Shown piece by piece: positions 25,681 through 34,396 of a stretch of DNA of 64,000 nucleotides (positions within the stretch are counted from its first letter, which is position 1; the number at the start of each line of letters is the position of its first letter). The position numbers and the translations under genes were made by a program. Location: assembly GCA_963782595.1 (NCBI GenBank), contig CAWAKJ010000001.1, positions 558,001-622,000 of the forward strand. The letters are read 5' to 3'. A model generated the notes under the pieces. It saw only the letters and a program-made list of their open reading frames with translations, did not search any database and had not been told where the DNA came from. The stretch comes from JAMQPK01 sp963782595 (GTDB taxonomy: Bacteria > Acidobacteriota > Vicinamibacteria > Vicinamibacterales > JAMQPK01).

Positions 25681-25875
25681 TTAGTGCTGAATCTGCTCGT
25701 TCTGTGCGGTGGGCTGGGGCGCGCGCCATAGCGAGTCCGCAAAAATCCGGACCGAGCCGCCGGCCGTGCGCACATACTCCACCTTGCCGCCCGCCATCCA
25801 GTTGTAGATCGTACGGCGGCTGACTCCGACGACTTCGCAAGCCTTCATGATCGAGAGCGTCTGTCGTTCATCCAC
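25681..25875 (-). CDS. small MerR/excisionase-type helix-turn-helix protein
   Basis: 64 residues from GTG 25875, with aggagga 8 bases upstream. The sequence LSIMKACEVVGVSRRTIYNW is a MerR/BldC-type helix-turn-helix, followed by the wing (GGKVEYVRTAGGSVRIFADSLW). It is the size of excisionase-like or BldC-like DNA-binding proteins. No integrase is adjacent, so a regulator role is more likely than phage excision. It is 44 nt upstream of the DHp-like gene on the same strand and divergent from the NtrC-type gene. Confidence 0.82.
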   Translation of the reverse strand: MDERQTLSIMKACEVVGVSRRTIYNWMAGGKVEYVRTAGGSVRIFADSLWRAPQPTAQNEQIQH

Positions 25876-25958
25876 GTGCGTGTCCTCCTGCAGAGACCTA
25901 TCGGAGCGACGTTTACAACTCTGTAGGGTTTGTCGCGCAGCGTCACTTTCTTGGCGCG

Positions 25959-25993
25959 AACTTTCTACTTTTTACTTTCGACTTTCAACTTTC
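25959..25993. repeat. five tandem ACTTTC-type heptamers
   Basis: aactttc, tactttt, tactttc, gactttc, aactttc run head to tail just upstream of the NtrC-type gene. A short palindrome gtcaa-tatc-ttgac (26004-26017) follows, ending six bases before the ATG. Confidence 0.7.
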
Positions 25994-26022
25994 CCTCCGT
26001 CGTGTCAATATCTTGACGCTCC

Positions 26023-27429
26023 ATGATGGCTGAAACCAGAAAGCATCTCCTCATAGTCGAAGACGAAGCCCCGCTGCGCCAGGCGCTGGCCGAGCGTCTG
26101 GCCGAGCACGGCTTCGATGTCGTGCAGGCCGATACCGGCGAGCAGGCCCTGGAACAGCTCGCAGAATTTGCCTTCGACATCGTCATTACCGACCTGCGCC
26201 TTCCCGGCATCGACGGCACACGCGTGCTCGAGGCGGCGCTCGTGCGCTATCCCGACATCATCGGCATCATCGTCACCGGATATGGAACGGTGAAGGATGC
26301 CGTCGAAGCGATCAAACGCGGCGCGACGGATTTCGTCACCAAGCCGTTTCAGTTCGACGAGCTGCTGCACGCGCTGAACTCGGCCCTCGAGCAGCGGCGG
26401 TTGAAGGCGGAAAACGCCTACCTGCGATCTCAACTCCAGGAGCGTTACAGGTTCGAAGGGATCATCGGCCGCAGTCCGGCCATGCGCGAGCTGTTTGTCC
26501 TGCTCGAAACCGTGTCGGCCGCAGCGAGCACGATTCTCGTGACTGGCGAGACCGGCACTGGCAAGGAAGTGGTCGCGCGCGCGATCCATCACAATAGTCC
26601 GCGGCGCGCGCAGCGCTTTGTCGCACTCAACTGCGGCGCCATTCCGGAAACGCTGCTCGAAGCTGAGCTCTTCGGTCACGTGCGCGGCGCGTTTACCGGC
26701 GCCATCGGCACTCGACAGGGGCGGCTCGAGCAGGCGAACAAGGGCACCTTGTTCCTGGACGAGGTCGGGACGATGAGCCCGGGCATGCAGATGAAGCTGC
26801 TGCGCGTGCTGCAGGAACGCGAGTTCGAGCGCATCGGCGATACGCACACCATCAAAGTGGACGTCCGCGTCATTGGCGCAACCAACAGCGATCTGCAGAG
26901 AATGGTGTCGGAAGGTACGTTCCGCGAGGACTTGTTCTACAGGCTCAACATCATTCCCATTCACCTGCCGCCCCTCCGCGATCGCAAAGAGGACATCCCG
27001 CTGCTCGTGCAGCACTTCCTGAAGAAGTTTTCCAGCCAGGAACCGGCAACGGCCCCGGCGCGAAGCCTGTCCATCTCGCAACAGGCGTTGCGGTGCCTCA
27101 TGTCTTACGTGTGGCCCGGGAACGTGCGTCAGCTCGAAAACGCGATCGAGCGTGCTGTGGCGTTGAGCGGCGGCCGCAATCAGATCGAGACATCCGATCT
27201 CACGCCCGACATTCAACAGGCATCGCAGACCGCTGCCGCTCCCGATGTGAATCTGCCAGAGGGCGGCATCGATTTCGACCGATACATCAATCGCATCGAG
27301 CACGACCTGATCCGCCGCGCGCTCGAAAAGACCGGCGGCAACAAAGGGCGGGCGTCGAGACTGCTGAACCTGAAGCGGACGACGCTCGTCGAAAAGCTGA
27401 AGCGGCTCGAGCCGCACGCAGGCTCGTAG
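26023..27429 (+). CDS. NtrC-family sigma54-dependent response regulator
   Basis: 468 residues. Receiver domain (1-125) with acidic pair in LLIVEDEAPLRQ, phospho-acceptor Asp57 (FDIVITDLRLPG) and Lys in VTKPFQFD. AAA+ domain: Walker A GETGTGKE, sigma54-contacting GAFTGA (VRGAFTGAIG), Walker B GTLFLDEVG, Arg fingers in FREDLFYRLN. C-terminal Fis-type helix-turn-helix (KGRASRLLNLKRTTLVEKLK). All functional residues are intact, unlike the regulator at 49999. It would activate sigma54 promoters after phosphorylation by a partner kinase, possibly the kinase at 22301. It is followed, 2 nt later, by a Dabb gene. Confidence 0.94.
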   Translation: MMAETRKHLLIVEDEAPLRQALAERLAEHGFDVVQADTGEQALEQLAEFAFDIVITDLRLPGIDGTRVLEAALVRYPDIIGIIVTGYGTVKDAVEAIKRGATDFVTKPFQFDELLHALNSALEQRRLKAENAYLRSQLQERYRFEGIIGRSPAMRELFVLLETVSAAASTILVTGETGTGKEVVARAIHHNSPRRAQRFVALNCGAIPETLLEAELFGHVRGAFTGAIGTRQGRLEQANKGTLFLDEVGTMSPGMQMKLLRVLQEREFERIGDTHTIKVDVRVIGATNSDLQRMVSEGTFREDLFYRLNIIPIHLPPLRDRKEDIPLLVQHFLKKFSSQEPATAPARSLSISQQALRCLMSYVWPGNVRQLENAIERAVALSGGRNQIETSDLTPDIQQASQTAAAPDVNLPEGGIDFDRYINRIEHDLIRRALEKTGGNKGRASRLLNLKRTTLVEKLKRLEPHAGS

Positions 27430-27431
27430 TC

Positions 27432-27755
27432 GTGGTCGTGCACGTTGTGCTGTTCCGTCCCAAGGCCGGTCTTTCCGAAGCGGACCGTCAGGAGATGTTC
27501 GACGCGTTGCAGTCGGCTGCGAACGGTATTCCGTCAGTCCGGCGCTTCCATGTCGGCACGCGCGTGACGCTCGGCGCCGCGTATGAACGGCTCATGACAC
27601 AGGACTTTCCCTTCATCGCCATCGTGGAATTCGACGATCTCGCCGGCCTTCAGGCATACCTCCAGCATCCTCAACACGAAAAGCTCGGTGCGTTGTTTTA
27701 TGCGTTGCAGGAAGCTGCGCTGGCCTACGACTACGAGGTGGCGCCCGCAGGATAG
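27432..27755 (+). CDS. Dabb-family stress-responsive alpha/beta-barrel protein
   Basis: 107 residues from GTG 27432 (GTG 27438 also in frame), right after the regulator stop, so co-transcribed. VVHVVLFRPKAGLSEADRQ, GIPSVRRFHVGTRV and FPFIAIVEFDDLAGLQAYLQHPQHEKL are the ferredoxin-like dimeric fold marks of the Dabb family. Related proteins are small dimeric enzymes or stress proteins; the reaction here is unknown. Confidence 0.85.
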   Translation: MVVHVVLFRPKAGLSEADRQEMFDALQSAANGIPSVRRFHVGTRVTLGAAYERLMTQDFPFIAIVEFDDLAGLQAYLQHPQHEKLGALFYALQEAALAYDYEVAPAG

Positions 27756-27763
27756 TACGTAGT

Positions 27764-27781
27764 GTCCGGCTTTAGCCGGAC
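27764..27781 (+). repeat. AGTCCGGCTTTAGCCGGACT-type hairpin repeat
   Basis: gtccggct / agccggac around a tt loop, just after the Dabb stop. It could form a terminator-like stem without a T-run and has the look of a dispersed palindromic repeat. Confidence 0.6.
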
Positions 27782-27823
27782 TGACCCCTTCAACTGATTC
27801 CCCGGACTAATCCTTTTGGAGAA

Positions 27824-27851
27824 TTGACGCGGCCCGCCTCGGCGGTACAAA
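27824..27851 (+). promoter_or_regulatory. candidate sigma70 promoter for the DUF5658-like gene
   Basis: TTGACG (27824-27829), 16-nt spacer, TACAAA (27846-27851). The transcript would have a leader of about 50 nt before ATG 27909. Confidence 0.4.
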
Positions 27852-27908
27852 GTCGCCATTTGCAAATCACGCTCGTCACATCATCCGGCCATTGAGGAAT
27901 GTTTCGTC

Positions 27909-28436
27909 ATGAAGTCCCTCGCAATCTGCTGCCTGTTGATGACGGTAACGCTTGCCGTGTCGCCGACCTACGCGCAGGAACAGCTTGTCGAAGGGCAAGA
28001 TCAGGTTCCGCTGGGTATCGATCTCGCGCTCGCCGACCCGGTTCCCCCACCGCTGGACTTGCGGGGAGTCGCGATCGGCTCCGGCATTTCGACATTCACT
28101 CCGTCCGTGGGACCTCCGCAGGTGTCGGTCCGGCGACCCGCGCCCTCCGCGAGCATTGCGATGTACAGCATCTACGGAATGCTCCAGGTTCTCGACGTGC
28201 ATTCCACGCAGCAGGCGCTTGGCGAGAACGCTGTCGAAGCCAATCCGATTCTTCGCCCGTTCGCATCCTCAGCGATCGGTCTCATGTCGATCAAGGCGGC
28301 TTCCAGCGCGGGCGTCATGTACTTGATGGAACGCGTCCGCAAGAAGCATCCGGCGGCCGCGCTTGCGCTTGCCATCGGGATCAACTCACTGCAGGCGATG
28401 GTCGTCGTGCACAACTACCGCATCGCGAGACGATAG
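27909..28436 (+). CDS. DUF5658-like small membrane protein with signal peptide
   Basis: 175 residues. Signal peptide (MKSLAICCLLMTVTLAVSPT), a Pro-rich linker, then a two- or three-helix membrane part: SIYGMLQVLDVHSTQQALGE followed by ANPILRPFASSAIGLMSIKA. The D-x-x-x-T and E-x-NP pattern is that of DUF5658-type proteins. Function unknown. Convergent with the exopolysaccharide operon end. Confidence 0.6.
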   Translation: MKSLAICCLLMTVTLAVSPTYAQEQLVEGQDQVPLGIDLALADPVPPPLDLRGVAIGSGISTFTPSVGPPQVSVRRPAPSASIAMYSIYGMLQVLDVHSTQQALGENAVEANPILRPFASSAIGLMSIKAASSAGVMYLMERVRKKHPAAALALAIGINSLQAMVVVHNYRIARR

Positions 28437-28503
28437 CCCCGGACACAGCGCTGCCATTCTCGATACCAGAATCAGATTTCTTGCTTTCGTGGGGCGGACT
28501 GAC

Positions 28504-29889
28504 CTATGCGCGTGAGGCAGGGACAGTGCGGCGGCGGCGAGATTGCGGGGACACGGGCTCGTGAACAGCCAGTGCGACGCAGGTGGCAAATAGGAGGGCG
28601 ACACCGGGAATCTGGAGACTGAACTCTGTGAGCTCCTGCACAGCGATGCCGCAGATGCCGGCGGCGGCGCCCATGCGTATCCACCAGGTCATCTCGTCCT
28701 GGGGTTGTTTGAGCCGCTTCACGATGGTTCGTGCCACCGCAAGGATCAGCAGAAGAACGGGTAGGCACACCAACATCCCGCCTTCGACGGCAAGCTGCAG
28801 ATAGTCGTTGTGCGCCTCACGTGGCATCGACAACCGGTCGGTACGCGGATACGAAAGCATCAGAGTGTCGTACGTGTTGAGACCGGATCCCGTCACCCAG
28901 AAGTCTTTGAGCGCTGGCAGCGTGTCCCTCCAGAGATCGAAGCGCCACTCGAGAGTCCTCGTGTTCCCGTACCAGGCGAAGAGCGTGTCCGTGCCGCGCC
29001 ATGCGACAAGGCCGGCGACGGTAAGTACCAGATACCCAGCGAGCACAATCCGCATGGTGCGCAGATTCGATCGGTACACCGCTGTGCCGGTCAGGATGGT
29101 TGCGGCTACGGCGGCCCCGGCGATCCCGGATCGCGACATCGTCCAGAGCAGCGAACACGCCATCACAACGATTGCGGCGGCCGTAAGGATGACCGATGTT
29201 CCCTCAGCGGAACCGATCCAGAGCAGGTGATCGCGCCACGTCAGTTCGCGCGACGTGCCGCGGCTGCTGAAACGGCCGAACAGATACCCAACGCTGACCA
29301 TGAGCGTCAGAAGCATCCAGCCGGCAAAGTGGTTGCGGTTGACGAAGGGACCGAACGCATTCGTCGAATAGGACATCGGTTCCCAGACCCAGAGCAGCTT
29401 GCCATTGAAGGTCGCCTTCTGGGCGAGACCGATGATCGCCAGCATCAAACCAAGCGCGACAAGATTCCGAGCCAGCAAGCGGGCGAAGCCGCCGTCTTTC
29501 TGCGCAGCGTTCGCACACACCCACGCCCATATGAAGCCAGAGACGATGAATGCCAACGCGAGGAAAGTCTGGGCAGGATCGATAGAAAGAGTGTGGCGCG
29601 CAACGATGCCTGAGGCGTATGCAACATTCGCCCCGCCGAGCACCTTCGAAATGTGGGGATTGATCTGTTCGAGTGTTTCACGAGGCAGGGCAACAACCTG
29701 AGCGCCGCATCCCAGGGTGAGGAGACCGAGACACAGGAATACCACTCCGGGTTTTCTAATCGCCGCCTGTCGCGCGGACCACAGTGCGCAGACAGCGATG
29801 CCCGCCGCGAGCGTGCCGTAGCCCCACGGATAAACAGCTCCGAAGGTGAGCACGCCCCAGGCGAGGAGCAAAGTAAAGACAGGCGCCAT
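28504..29889 (-). CDS. O-antigen ligase/polymerase (Wzy/WaaL-like) membrane protein
   Basis: 461 residues from ATG 29889, which overlaps the TAA of the phosphatase gene (TAATG). About 11-12 TM helices with a large periplasmic loop near residues 300-370 (YGNTRTLEWRFDLWRDTLPALKDFWVTGSGLNTYD, then H-N-D-Y in EAHNDYLQLAVEGG), the typical ligase/polymerase loop with a conserved H-N-x-Y-L. It polymerises repeat units or ligates glycan at the periplasmic face. Last gene of the operon; a second family member is at 40533. Confidence 0.88.
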   Translation of the reverse strand: MAPVFTLLLAWGVLTFGAVYPWGYGTLAAGIAVCALWSARQAAIRKPGVVFLCLGLLTLGCGAQVVALPRETLEQINPHISKVLGGANVAYASGIVARHTLSIDPAQTFLALAFIVSGFIWAWVCANAAQKDGGFARLLARNLVALGLMLAIIGLAQKATFNGKLLWVWEPMSYSTNAFGPFVNRNHFAGWMLLTLMVSVGYLFGRFSSRGTSRELTWRDHLLWIGSAEGTSVILTAAAIVVMACSLLWTMSRSGIAGAAVAATILTGTAVYRSNLRTMRIVLAGYLVLTVAGLVAWRGTDTLFAWYGNTRTLEWRFDLWRDTLPALKDFWVTGSGLNTYDTLMLSYPRTDRLSMPREAHNDYLQLAVEGGMLVCLPVLLLILAVARTIVKRLKQPQDEMTWWIRMGAAAGICGIAVQELTEFSLQIPGVALLFATCVALAVHEPVSPQSRRRRTVPASRA

Positions 29890-30815
29890 TAAAAACACGC
29901 GTCGCTGCCGGAGTCGCGGAACGTCGCTCCGGCGGCGGGGATAAACTCCCACGAATAGTTTGCAGGTGCGAGCGTCAGCTTCAATATCCCTTGCGAGTTG
30001 TTGTTGAAGACCTCGCTGTTCGCCGCGACGGATCTGCGATTTGTAAAGTAGGTCCCACCGGTCCCCACGACAAACTCACGAATGCCGCGGCCTGGTCTAG
30101 GCTGACCGTCAACATCCTGTGGCGCAAAGCGTTCGTAGTTGTGAGAATGCGCAACGATGACGACCTCGGCATTGTTGTCGTACAACAGTTGCCAGATGGC
30201 TCTCATGTTTGGCATGTTCCCATCGTGCCCCGAACTGAACACCGGGTGATGCCAGTATGCGAGCGTGCACTTCGCCGGCGTGGCTTTCAACTCCTGCGCC
30301 ACCCAGTTGAATTGTGCCGAACCAGAGTCTGCCGGAGCCATGCTATTGAGCGAGAATATCTTCCACGCCCCATGGTCGTAGCTGTAATAGCCAAGGCCAA
30401 GGGGTCCAGCAGTATCTCCGAAATACTGGAAATATCCCGATGCGCCTCGTGTGTTGTAGTCATGGTTCCCCGGCGAAGGCCGCGTTCGTGCACGATGCCT
30501 CCCCCAGGTGGGCGTATAGCATCTCTCGAATTCATCGAGAGTGCCGTTTTCGTACACGTTATCTCCAGCGGTAAAGATGAGCCCCTCGATCCCGTCGAGC
30601 AGCTTCGCGACTCGCTCACCAGCCGCAAGCGTGTCGCAATTCGCGATGTCTCCCGCTCCTGAAAATACGACTGTCTCCTGACTCCGCGGCGGCGGCTCGT
30701 TGGGACCGGATGGAGCACCGGGGTTCACAGGCCCACTCCGACCACCGCATGCGAGCCACAGAGCAGCGACAGAAGCCGTTGCGATGAGGGCCAAGCGGGC
30801 GTTTTTCTTTTCCAT
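29889..30815 (-). CDS. secreted metallophosphatase lipoprotein, purple-acid-phosphatase-like
   Basis: 308 residues. Lipoprotein-type N-terminus (LIATASVAALWLACGG; Cys 23), Pro/Gly linker, then calcineurin-like phosphoesterase motifs in order: SGAGDIANCD, FTAGDNVYENG, SPGNHDYN, LAYWHHPVFSSG and VAHSHNYERF. These supply the bimetal centre. It would release phosphate from a soluble or glycan-linked ester outside the inner membrane. Its position inside the glycosyltransferase run (start and stop overlap neighbours) suggests a link to polysaccharide or lipid-carrier turnover. Confidence 0.9.
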   Translation of the reverse strand: MEKKNARLALIATASVAALWLACGGRSGPVNPGAPSGPNEPPPRSQETVVFSGAGDIANCDTLAAGERVAKLLDGIEGLIFTAGDNVYENGTLDEFERCYTPTWGRHRARTRPSPGNHDYNTRGASGYFQYFGDTAGPLGLGYYSYDHGAWKIFSLNSMAPADSGSAQFNWVAQELKATPAKCTLAYWHHPVFSSGHDGNMPNMRAIWQLLYDNNAEVVIVAHSHNYERFAPQDVDGQPRPGRGIREFVVGTGGTYFTNRRSVAANSEVFNNNSQGILKLTLAPANYSWEFIPAAGATFRDSGSDACF

Positions 30816-31924
30816 TAGTGAAACCGCTGCCCCGAGCGCACGACGTCTTCGTAGATGGCCTCGAGCAGTTGCGTTGAACGGTCCCAGTCGTACAACTCGT
30901 ACACACGCTCTGCGGCCGCGTTTCCCATGCGTTCGCGGAGCGCGCTGTCAGACAATGTGGCTCTCAGCGCATTCGCGAGTTGCTCTACGTCGCCGGCCGG
31001 AAAGGTCAGGCCGGTCTCGCCGAGCGCCTCGAGATTCTCGGGAAGCGCACTGGCGACAATGCAGCGCCGCGCGGACATTGCCTCCAGGAGCCCCGTTGAC
31101 AATCCTTCAATCTCCGAAGGCAGGACGAACACGTCCGAGTGCTGGACGAGGGCCCGGAACTGCGCTCCAAGAACAGCCCCAACGAAATGGACGTGCGGGC
31201 CTGCCTGGTGCTTCAGACTCTGTGCGTAGGCGCCGTTATAGAGATCGTCGCCGGCGATCACCAGATCGACGTCAGCCGGACGAATCCTCGAAAAGGCCTC
31301 GAGCAGGACATGGCATCCCTTCTCGGGCACGAGGCGTGCGGCGAAGAGCACGTACCGCCGCCCGTTCAAACCAAGTGGTGCCAGCGCATCGCGCGACTCC
31401 AGGGGCCATCTCGCGACGCCGTTGGGAACGTAGATCGGCGCGCGGCCCGGTCGCGCCTTGTACGCCTCTTCGAGCGTCCGGCTGACAACGACCATCGAGT
31501 CGGACCACCGCCGCGATGTCGCATCGGACGCCCACAGGTACGCAGACGCACCCACGCCCCACTTTGCACGTCGCCAGTCCAGCCCGTGGCTCTGGACAAC
31601 AACCGGTATCCCTCTGAACTTCGAGATGGCAATCGCCGGCGCAAAGTTCGTCGTGTGAACGTGGAGGACGTCGGTCCGGCCACCCAGCGAGAGCGCGGCG
31701 GCCACGGCATGCGTGACCGCGTCGAGATGCTTCGTCGCGATCGACCAGGTGGGCCGAACGTGGATACCGCGATACTCGAGCGACTCAGTCCGGGCGAGGT
31801 GCGCTCTCGTGAACACCGTTACCTCGTGGCCGCGCGCGGCAAGGCGCGAGCCGACTTCTTCCACGACCTTCTCGACCCCGCTCGCGGAAGGCAGCGTCTT
31901 GACTCCAAGCATTGCTATGCGCAT
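30815..31924 (-). CDS. glycosyltransferase family 4-like
   Basis: 369 residues with GT-B fold. N-domain starts MRIAMLGVKTLPSASGVEKV with the Gly-rich loop and HGLDWRRAKWG; C-domain has YVPNGV, RYVLFAARLVPEKGCHVLLEAF and the E-x7-E element in SEIEGLSTGLLEAMSARRCIVAS. It transfers a sugar from a nucleotide donor to the growing repeat unit at the cytoplasmic face. Donor and acceptor unknown. Stop overlaps the start of the phosphatase gene (TAATG). Confidence 0.9.
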   Translation of the reverse strand: MRIAMLGVKTLPSASGVEKVVEEVGSRLAARGHEVTVFTRAHLARTESLEYRGIHVRPTWSIATKHLDAVTHAVAAALSLGGRTDVLHVHTTNFAPAIAISKFRGIPVVVQSHGLDWRRAKWGVGASAYLWASDATSRRWSDSMVVVSRTLEEAYKARPGRAPIYVPNGVARWPLESRDALAPLGLNGRRYVLFAARLVPEKGCHVLLEAFSRIRPADVDLVIAGDDLYNGAYAQSLKHQAGPHVHFVGAVLGAQFRALVQHSDVFVLPSEIEGLSTGLLEAMSARRCIVASALPENLEALGETGLTFPAGDVEQLANALRATLSDSALRERMGNAAAERVYELYDWDRSTQLLEAIYEDVVRSGQRFH

Positions 31925-31975
31925 GAGTCCACTCTCAGGTTGATTCCGGGCGAGTGACTTAGGAGATTCGGATGG

Positions 31976-33106
31976 CTATCTATTGAAGTACGGGCCGAAG
32001 GGCGCGTATGGCTCGGTCGTCACGGTGTGCGCACTTCTTTTCACGTTCACGTTCAGAAACTGGACGCGCTGCGGCGCGGTCGTATCCTTCCTGACGTCGT
32101 TGTAGTCGACGTACTGCTCGAACGGAATCGGAAGGCCGACCGAGACCCGGAACTTGTTCGCCAGCACCCAGCTCATCGGCGCACGTTTGGGCAGCGCCGG
32201 AATCCGGCGGCTGCGCATCGCCGTCCGGGCGGTCGTCACCATCCAGCAGTTCTGCTGACAGCCCCCGACCTTCTCGCGCGTGGCCGTGGCCACCGGCCCC
32301 TCGAAGACGTCGTCCCAGGACTGTCTGGCAAGATTGCCCATCAGGAGATCTGGGCGAACGTTGCACGCATACACATCCGACCAGGGATCGATGAAGATGA
32401 AGTCGCTCGCGGCCGTGCAGGGAATCAGGCGGTCCTGGCCAAGGGTCTTCGCGATCAACCCGAGGTTGAGATACGCGCGAAACCAGTTCTTGACCGACCA
32501 GGTGTTGAGCATCTCGACGATGATGCCCTCGATTTCTCTGGCCACGCGCACGCGGTCGTACGGCACGTTGTCGCTTTTGTGGAACTGAAACGCATTGTGC
32601 AATGCAGACGTCGCGAGCTCGACCCCCTCACTCCGCGCGAACCGATACAAGTCAACGATCTCCGCCGCGTTGTCGTCCTGAATGACCGCGGCAAAGCCGA
32701 CGTCTGTGGCGCCAAGCTCTTTGAGCCGGCGCAGCCCCGCGACCTTCTTTTTGAAGCCGTCCTTCTCTCCACGGATCTCGTCGCTTTTCTGACCGGCGGC
32801 TTCGAGGCTGAATCGGATTTTGATATCGGGATAGGCCCTGATAATCGGCTCCAGGCGGTCGGCGTGCAGCCCGTTCGAGCTGATCTCCAGCGTCCGGGCC
32901 TTCGGGTGCAGAAGTGCGACGATCTCGGCCAGGTCTTTGCGCAGGGTCGGCTCGCCGCCGGTGATATTCAAGTTATCGAGGCCGGACGGAATCTTTGCGA
33001 GCGTCTCGAGCGTCACTTCATCCCGTGCGGGCGTCGGATGTTGCCAGATGTGACACATCGAGCACTTTGAGTCGCAACGGTATGTCGTGATGACGGTCAG
33101 ATCCAT
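31976..33106 (-). CDS. radical SAM enzyme with SPASM-like C-terminal cysteines
   Basis: 376 residues. The radical SAM cluster motif CDSKCSMC (Cys 11, 15, 18) is followed by NITGGEPTLRKDLAEI and LEISSNGLHADRL, and RFSLEAAG in the TIM barrel. The C-half has extra cysteines: IPCTAASDFIFIDPWSDVYACNV and GGCQQNCWM, as in SPASM/Twitch auxiliary clusters. It lies between glycosyltransferase genes, so a sugar or lipid-carrier modification is more likely than peptide modification, but the substrate cannot be told and no precursor peptide was seen. Confidence 0.88.
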   Translation of the reverse strand: MDLTVITTYRCDSKCSMCHIWQHPTPARDEVTLETLAKIPSGLDNLNITGGEPTLRKDLAEIVALLHPKARTLEISSNGLHADRLEPIIRAYPDIKIRFSLEAAGQKSDEIRGEKDGFKKKVAGLRRLKELGATDVGFAAVIQDDNAAEIVDLYRFARSEGVELATSALHNAFQFHKSDNVPYDRVRVAREIEGIIVEMLNTWSVKNWFRAYLNLGLIAKTLGQDRLIPCTAASDFIFIDPWSDVYACNVRPDLLMGNLARQSWDDVFEGPVATATREKVGGCQQNCWMVTTARTAMRSRRIPALPKRAPMSWVLANKFRVSVGLPIPFEQYVDYNDVRKDTTAPQRVQFLNVNVKRSAHTVTTEPYAPFGPYFNR

Positions 33107-33117
33107 AATGTCCTGGC

Positions 33118-34374
33118 TTAACCAACCGCGGTACGCAGTTGCTCCTTCGAGTGAGTTGCCTGCTGGTAGATTTCGGCAACTGCGGTGATGTGTCCCGCAA
33201 CCGAATGATTGCGGATGACATAGTCGCGCGCTGCCTGGCCGAAAGCCCTGGCTCGCGCCGGCTCCCGGTGGAGCTCCTTGATCGCCCGAGCAAGATCCAC
33301 AGCGCTCCCTGCTTCGACCAGTAACCCTCGCTGTTGGTCCTCAACGAGTTCCGGAATACCTCCAAGACGGCTGCCGATCGCAGGCACGCCGGCCGCAAAT
33401 GCCTCGAGGATGACCATCGGTTGGTTCTCGTAGCAAACCGATGGAAGAACGAGCGCGCGCGCATCGCTGAGTAGCTCCGCGATCTCTTCTCTGGTCTTCG
33501 CTCCGAGATATCGGACGTTCTTGGGCAGGCGTCCAATGCGGTCTCGCAAGCCGGGATCGTCGCACTCGCCAACGAGCAGGATTTCAGCACCCTGCACATG
33601 CTCCGCTGCGTCGAGCAATATGTCGATGCCCTTGAGCGACTCCAGCTTGCCGACGAAGAGAAAGTGGCGGCCGTTGCCGCGCAATGGCGGCGCCGTGTCG
33701 CACGCGATAAAATTCGGCACGTGGCGCACGCTGTCAGATGGCCACCCGTGCTCGAGCAACTTTCCCGCAAGAAATCTGCTTGGAGAAAGAAAGCTGTGCA
33801 CGCGGCTTCTCAGGCCACGCGCCCAATGCGCATAGGCCTCGACTGCGGCCATTCCACTCGCAAGAAGCGAGTCCTTCTTGCAGCGTTTCACGAGTGCCCA
33901 GTGATACTGTCCGGGACGGCATGCCTCGCAGAGTGCGCCTGACTCGTCCACGCGGAAATGTGAGTTGGGGCACATCAGTTTGTAGTCGTGCAGTGTCCAT
34001 ACGACCGGCACGCCAAGGCGGGACGCCGCAAACACAATCGACGGCGTCAGGTGCGCGTGAATGTTCTGGAGATGGACGACGTCTGGCTTGAAGCGATCGA
34101 CCAGCCTCGTGAACTTTTTTTCCGCCTCGCTGCTGAAGATACTGCGCCGCAGGACGCTCAGGCCGGCGGTCAGACTCTTGCGGCGGTTCAACTCGCGGAA
34201 GTCGATATAGCTGACAAACAGATCGTCGTTAGGATCCGGTTCGTTGCGGGAGCCGGCCATCGCGAAAAAGCCGACCTCATGATTGGCGCTGCGCAATGCG
34301 TCCGCCAGGGCAAACGTATAAGTGCTGTCACCGCCGCGCCGATAGTGACGCGTGTTGGCTATCAGAATGCGCAC
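33118..34374 (-). CDS. glycosyltransferase family 4-like
   Basis: 418 residues, GT-B. N-domain: MRILIANTRHYRRGGDSTYTFA and a HDYKLMCPNSHFR segment with a Cys-rich insertion (ALCEACRPGQYH...RCKK), typical of one GT4 subgroup. C-domain: FLFVGKLESLKGIDILLDA and the E-x7-E element CYENQPMVILEAFAAGVPAIGS. Sits 11 nt before the radical SAM gene. Donor unknown. Confidence 0.9.
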   Translation of the reverse strand: MRILIANTRHYRRGGDSTYTFALADALRSANHEVGFFAMAGSRNEPDPNDDLFVSYIDFRELNRRKSLTAGLSVLRRSIFSSEAEKKFTRLVDRFKPDVVHLQNIHAHLTPSIVFAASRLGVPVVWTLHDYKLMCPNSHFRVDESGALCEACRPGQYHWALVKRCKKDSLLASGMAAVEAYAHWARGLRSRVHSFLSPSRFLAGKLLEHGWPSDSVRHVPNFIACDTAPPLRGNGRHFLFVGKLESLKGIDILLDAAEHVQGAEILLVGECDDPGLRDRIGRLPKNVRYLGAKTREEIAELLSDARALVLPSVCYENQPMVILEAFAAGVPAIGSRLGGIPELVEDQQRGLLVEAGSAVDLARAIKELHREPARARAFGQAARDYVIRNHSVAGHITAVAEIYQQATHSKEQLRTAVG

Positions 34375-34396
34375 TTTGGCTCCCGTCGCGTGTTGA

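Noticed and set aside
25304..25684. Plus-strand open frame in the region of the DHp-like gene
   Set aside because: Overlaps the better supported minus-strand gene with a ribosome site and H-box motif.
25681..25875. Excisionase of an integrated element
   Set aside because: No integrase, attachment repeats or phage genes nearby; regulator role more likely.
25959..25993. CRISPR-like repeat array
   Set aside because: Heptamers are head to tail without spacers; no cas gene in the window.
26005..27417. Minus-strand open frame opposite the NtrC-type gene
   Set aside because: Nearly same length as the real gene because of third-position GC; no domain seen.
31976..33106. RiPP (modified peptide) cluster around the radical SAM gene
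   Set aside because: No small precursor gene or peptidase/transport partner nearby; neighbours are sugar genes.
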